6,685 bases of DNA from an uncultured Clostridia bacterium (GTDB taxonomy: Bacteria; Bacillota; Clostridia; Oscillospirales; Oscillospiraceae), in assembly GCA_946011705.1 (NCBI GenBank), contig CAMGCA010000118.1:1-6685 (forward strand), read 5' to 3'. Within the stretch, counting starts at the first letter, position 1, and each line of letters opens with the position of its first letter. The notes under the pieces were generated by a model. The model did not search any database. It was not told the DNA's origin and worked only from the letters and a program-made list of their open reading frames with translations. Below are positions 6,112 through 6,685 of the stretch, piece by piece. The translations under genes were made by a program, and so were the position numbers.

Positions 6112-6381
6112 TCAGCACACCTTCCGCTGTAGGCTCCAGGTATGGGTGCGGATGGTATATTTCAGCTCAAACAACCACCGTTTCTGCCGAACCGTAGCCC
6201 GGCAGAGGTAGACCGTGGCTTCAATCCCCACATACTGCACCTGACGAATATTCACGATTTCCTCAATATCCACCCGCATAAGCTGATGTTCCTCGTCCTC
6301 CATCCGCAGCCGCAGGGGACGGATTTCTCCCGACGCGCTGCACATGGCGATCACGTCTACGGGACATACCTTCTGCTCCAT
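6112..6381 (-). CDS. Small conserved protein linked to the Y-family polymerase gene
   Basis: An 89-residue protein of unknown function. It starts MEQKVCPVDVIAMCSASGEI, continues with IRPLRLRMEDEEHQLMRVDIEEI, and ends in LFELKYTIRTHTWSLQRKVC. The alternating hydrophobic and charged pattern predicts a compact, mostly beta fold without membrane segments. Small proteins of the type 'PVxVIA...G.I.PLRFR.ED' next to such polymerase genes are familiar from Clostridia (recollection, unaligned). A GTG at 6391-6393 opens the same frame, but the ribosome binding site GGGTGGTG (6388-6395) covers it and is well placed, 6 nt, for the ATG at 6379-6381. Its stop is 1 nt before the dinB start, so the two are cotranscribed and probably act together, for example as an accessory or control subunit (inference). 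Confidence 0.8.
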   Translation of the reverse strand: MEQKVCPVDVIAMCSASGEIRPLRLRMEDEEHQLMRVDIEEIVNIRQVQYVGIEATVYLCRATVRQKRWLFELKYTIRTHTWSLQRKVC

Positions 6382-6404
6382 ACCTTTCACCACCCTTTCT
6401 TCTT

Positions 6405-6433
6405 ATTATAATACATTCGTTCGTATATATCAA
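6405..6433 (-). promoter_or_regulatory. Promoter of the dinB operon
   Basis: TTGATA (6428-6433; 5 of 6 match to TTGACA) is followed after 17 nt by a perfect TATAAT (6405-6410). Transcription should begin near 6398, giving a leader of about 17 nt that consists almost only of the ribosome binding site of the small companion gene. Confidence 0.75.
6410..6423 (-). promoter_or_regulatory. Possible degenerate SOS (LexA) half-site in the dinB promoter
   Basis: Between the -35 and -10 boxes the minus strand reads CGAAC-GAAT-GTATT. The Firmicutes LexA box is CGAAC-N4-GTTCG, so the first half is perfect and the second keeps only GT. The position would suit repression, and dinB-type genes are often SOS-controlled. 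Three mismatches make this weak. Confidence 0.25.
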
Positions 6434-6448
6434 GTGGTAATTTTTCGG

Positions 6449-6477
6449 TTGCGGATTGGCATGGGGTTTGGTATAAT
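6449..6477 (+). promoter_or_regulatory. Divergent plus-strand promoter
   Basis: TTGCGG (6449-6454) lies 17 nt before TATAAT (6472-6477), preceded by TGG, which gives an extended -10. Transcription would begin near 6484 and run right, through the inverted repeat pair and out of the window. No ORF starts behind it within the window, so its gene lies further right or the transcript is a leader RNA. Confidence 0.45.
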
Positions 6478-6554
6478 AGTATGTATATATCCGTTTCAGT
6501 CAGCAAACCGACAAATTAGAATTTGGCGAGTTGTACCGCACCACGACAAAGGTT

Positions 6555-6679
6555 GTCATTGCGAACCAGTGACCGATGTCACTGGTGTGGCAATCCGTTC
6601 TCCTTTTGGCATTTTCGTCATCCAGACGCATAAGGGGATGCGGATTGCCACGCCAGTGTGCGCACTGGCTCGCAATGAC
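6555..6679. repeat. Inverted pair of palindromic repeats (BIME/MITE-like element)
   Basis: Two units face each other. Unit 1 (6555-6597) has outer arms GTCATTGCGA and GTGGCAATCCG around the hairpin ACCAGTGAC-CGAT-GTCACTGGT. Unit 2 (6641-6679) is its reverse complement in the arms, both perfect (11 and 10 nt), around GCCAGTG-TGCG-CACTGGC. The 43-nt space between (6598-6640) is unrelated. The hairpin cores differ in sequence but stay fully paired. The arrangement suits a REP/BIME or non-autonomous mobile element. No transposase is in the window. Arm sequences like GTCATTGCGA...GGCAATCCG are common as dispersed repeats in clostridial genomes (recollection). Confidence 0.8.
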
Positions 6680-6685
6680 ATACGG

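Noticed and set aside
6555..6679. Start of a CRISPR array
   Set aside because: There are only two units, in inverted orientation with strong internal palindromes and no regular spacers, and no cas gene is present.

Overview
The window looks like a piece of a moderately GC-rich (by eye, somewhat above 50% G+C) chromosome from the Firmicutes/Bacillota, most likely class Clostridia and perhaps a gut Oscillospirales relative. The grounds are the Firmicutes gene order dxs - tlyA - nadK, strong Shine-Dalgarno sites, several GTG starts, a Y-family polymerase of the clostridial 'NSA-LSW' type with its small companion gene, and short GC-rich palindromic repeats. The lineage is inference. Every protein gene lies on the minus strand, so transcription runs from high to low coordinates.

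Right edge to about 4740: a well-formed promoter (TTGATA - 17 nt - TATAAT, 6405-6433) drives a two-gene unit of a small conserved protein and a DinB-like Y-family polymerase. The polymerase lacks the usual first catalytic aspartate and the aromatic steric-gate residue. Right of this promoter are a divergent plus-strand promoter and a pair of inverted palindromic repeats (6555-6679). A second GC-rich palindrome (4774-4793) lies in the leader of the next gene, a Nudix hydrolase, behind its own TATAAT promoter.

3587-4260: there is no protein gene here. A promoter with a 10-bp inverted repeat over its -35 box precedes a structured RNA of about 613 nt. Its two ends pair in a closing helix that also coincides with the predicted transcription start. 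Length, structure and position directly before a four-helix membrane protein gene and dxs identify it as OLE RNA (Ornate, Large, Extremophilic), and the membrane protein as OapA, its protein partner. A small hairpin plus U-run between them overlaps the oapA ribosome binding site.

1-3552: oapA, dxs (first enzyme of the MEP isoprenoid pathway), tlyA (S4/FtsJ-like rRNA methyltransferase) and nadK (NAD kinase, cut by the window edge) are tightly packed, with 3 nt between oapA and dxs and a 4-nt overlap of dxs and tlyA. They are probably one operon starting at the OLE promoter. tlyA has an in-frame TGA 19 codons before what looks like its original stop.

The main biological unit is an OLE ribonucleoprotein locus joined to isoprenoid and NADP supply genes. 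The nusB/xse/ispA genes that usually stand upstream are absent, and a Nudix gene and a dinB operon occupy that side.
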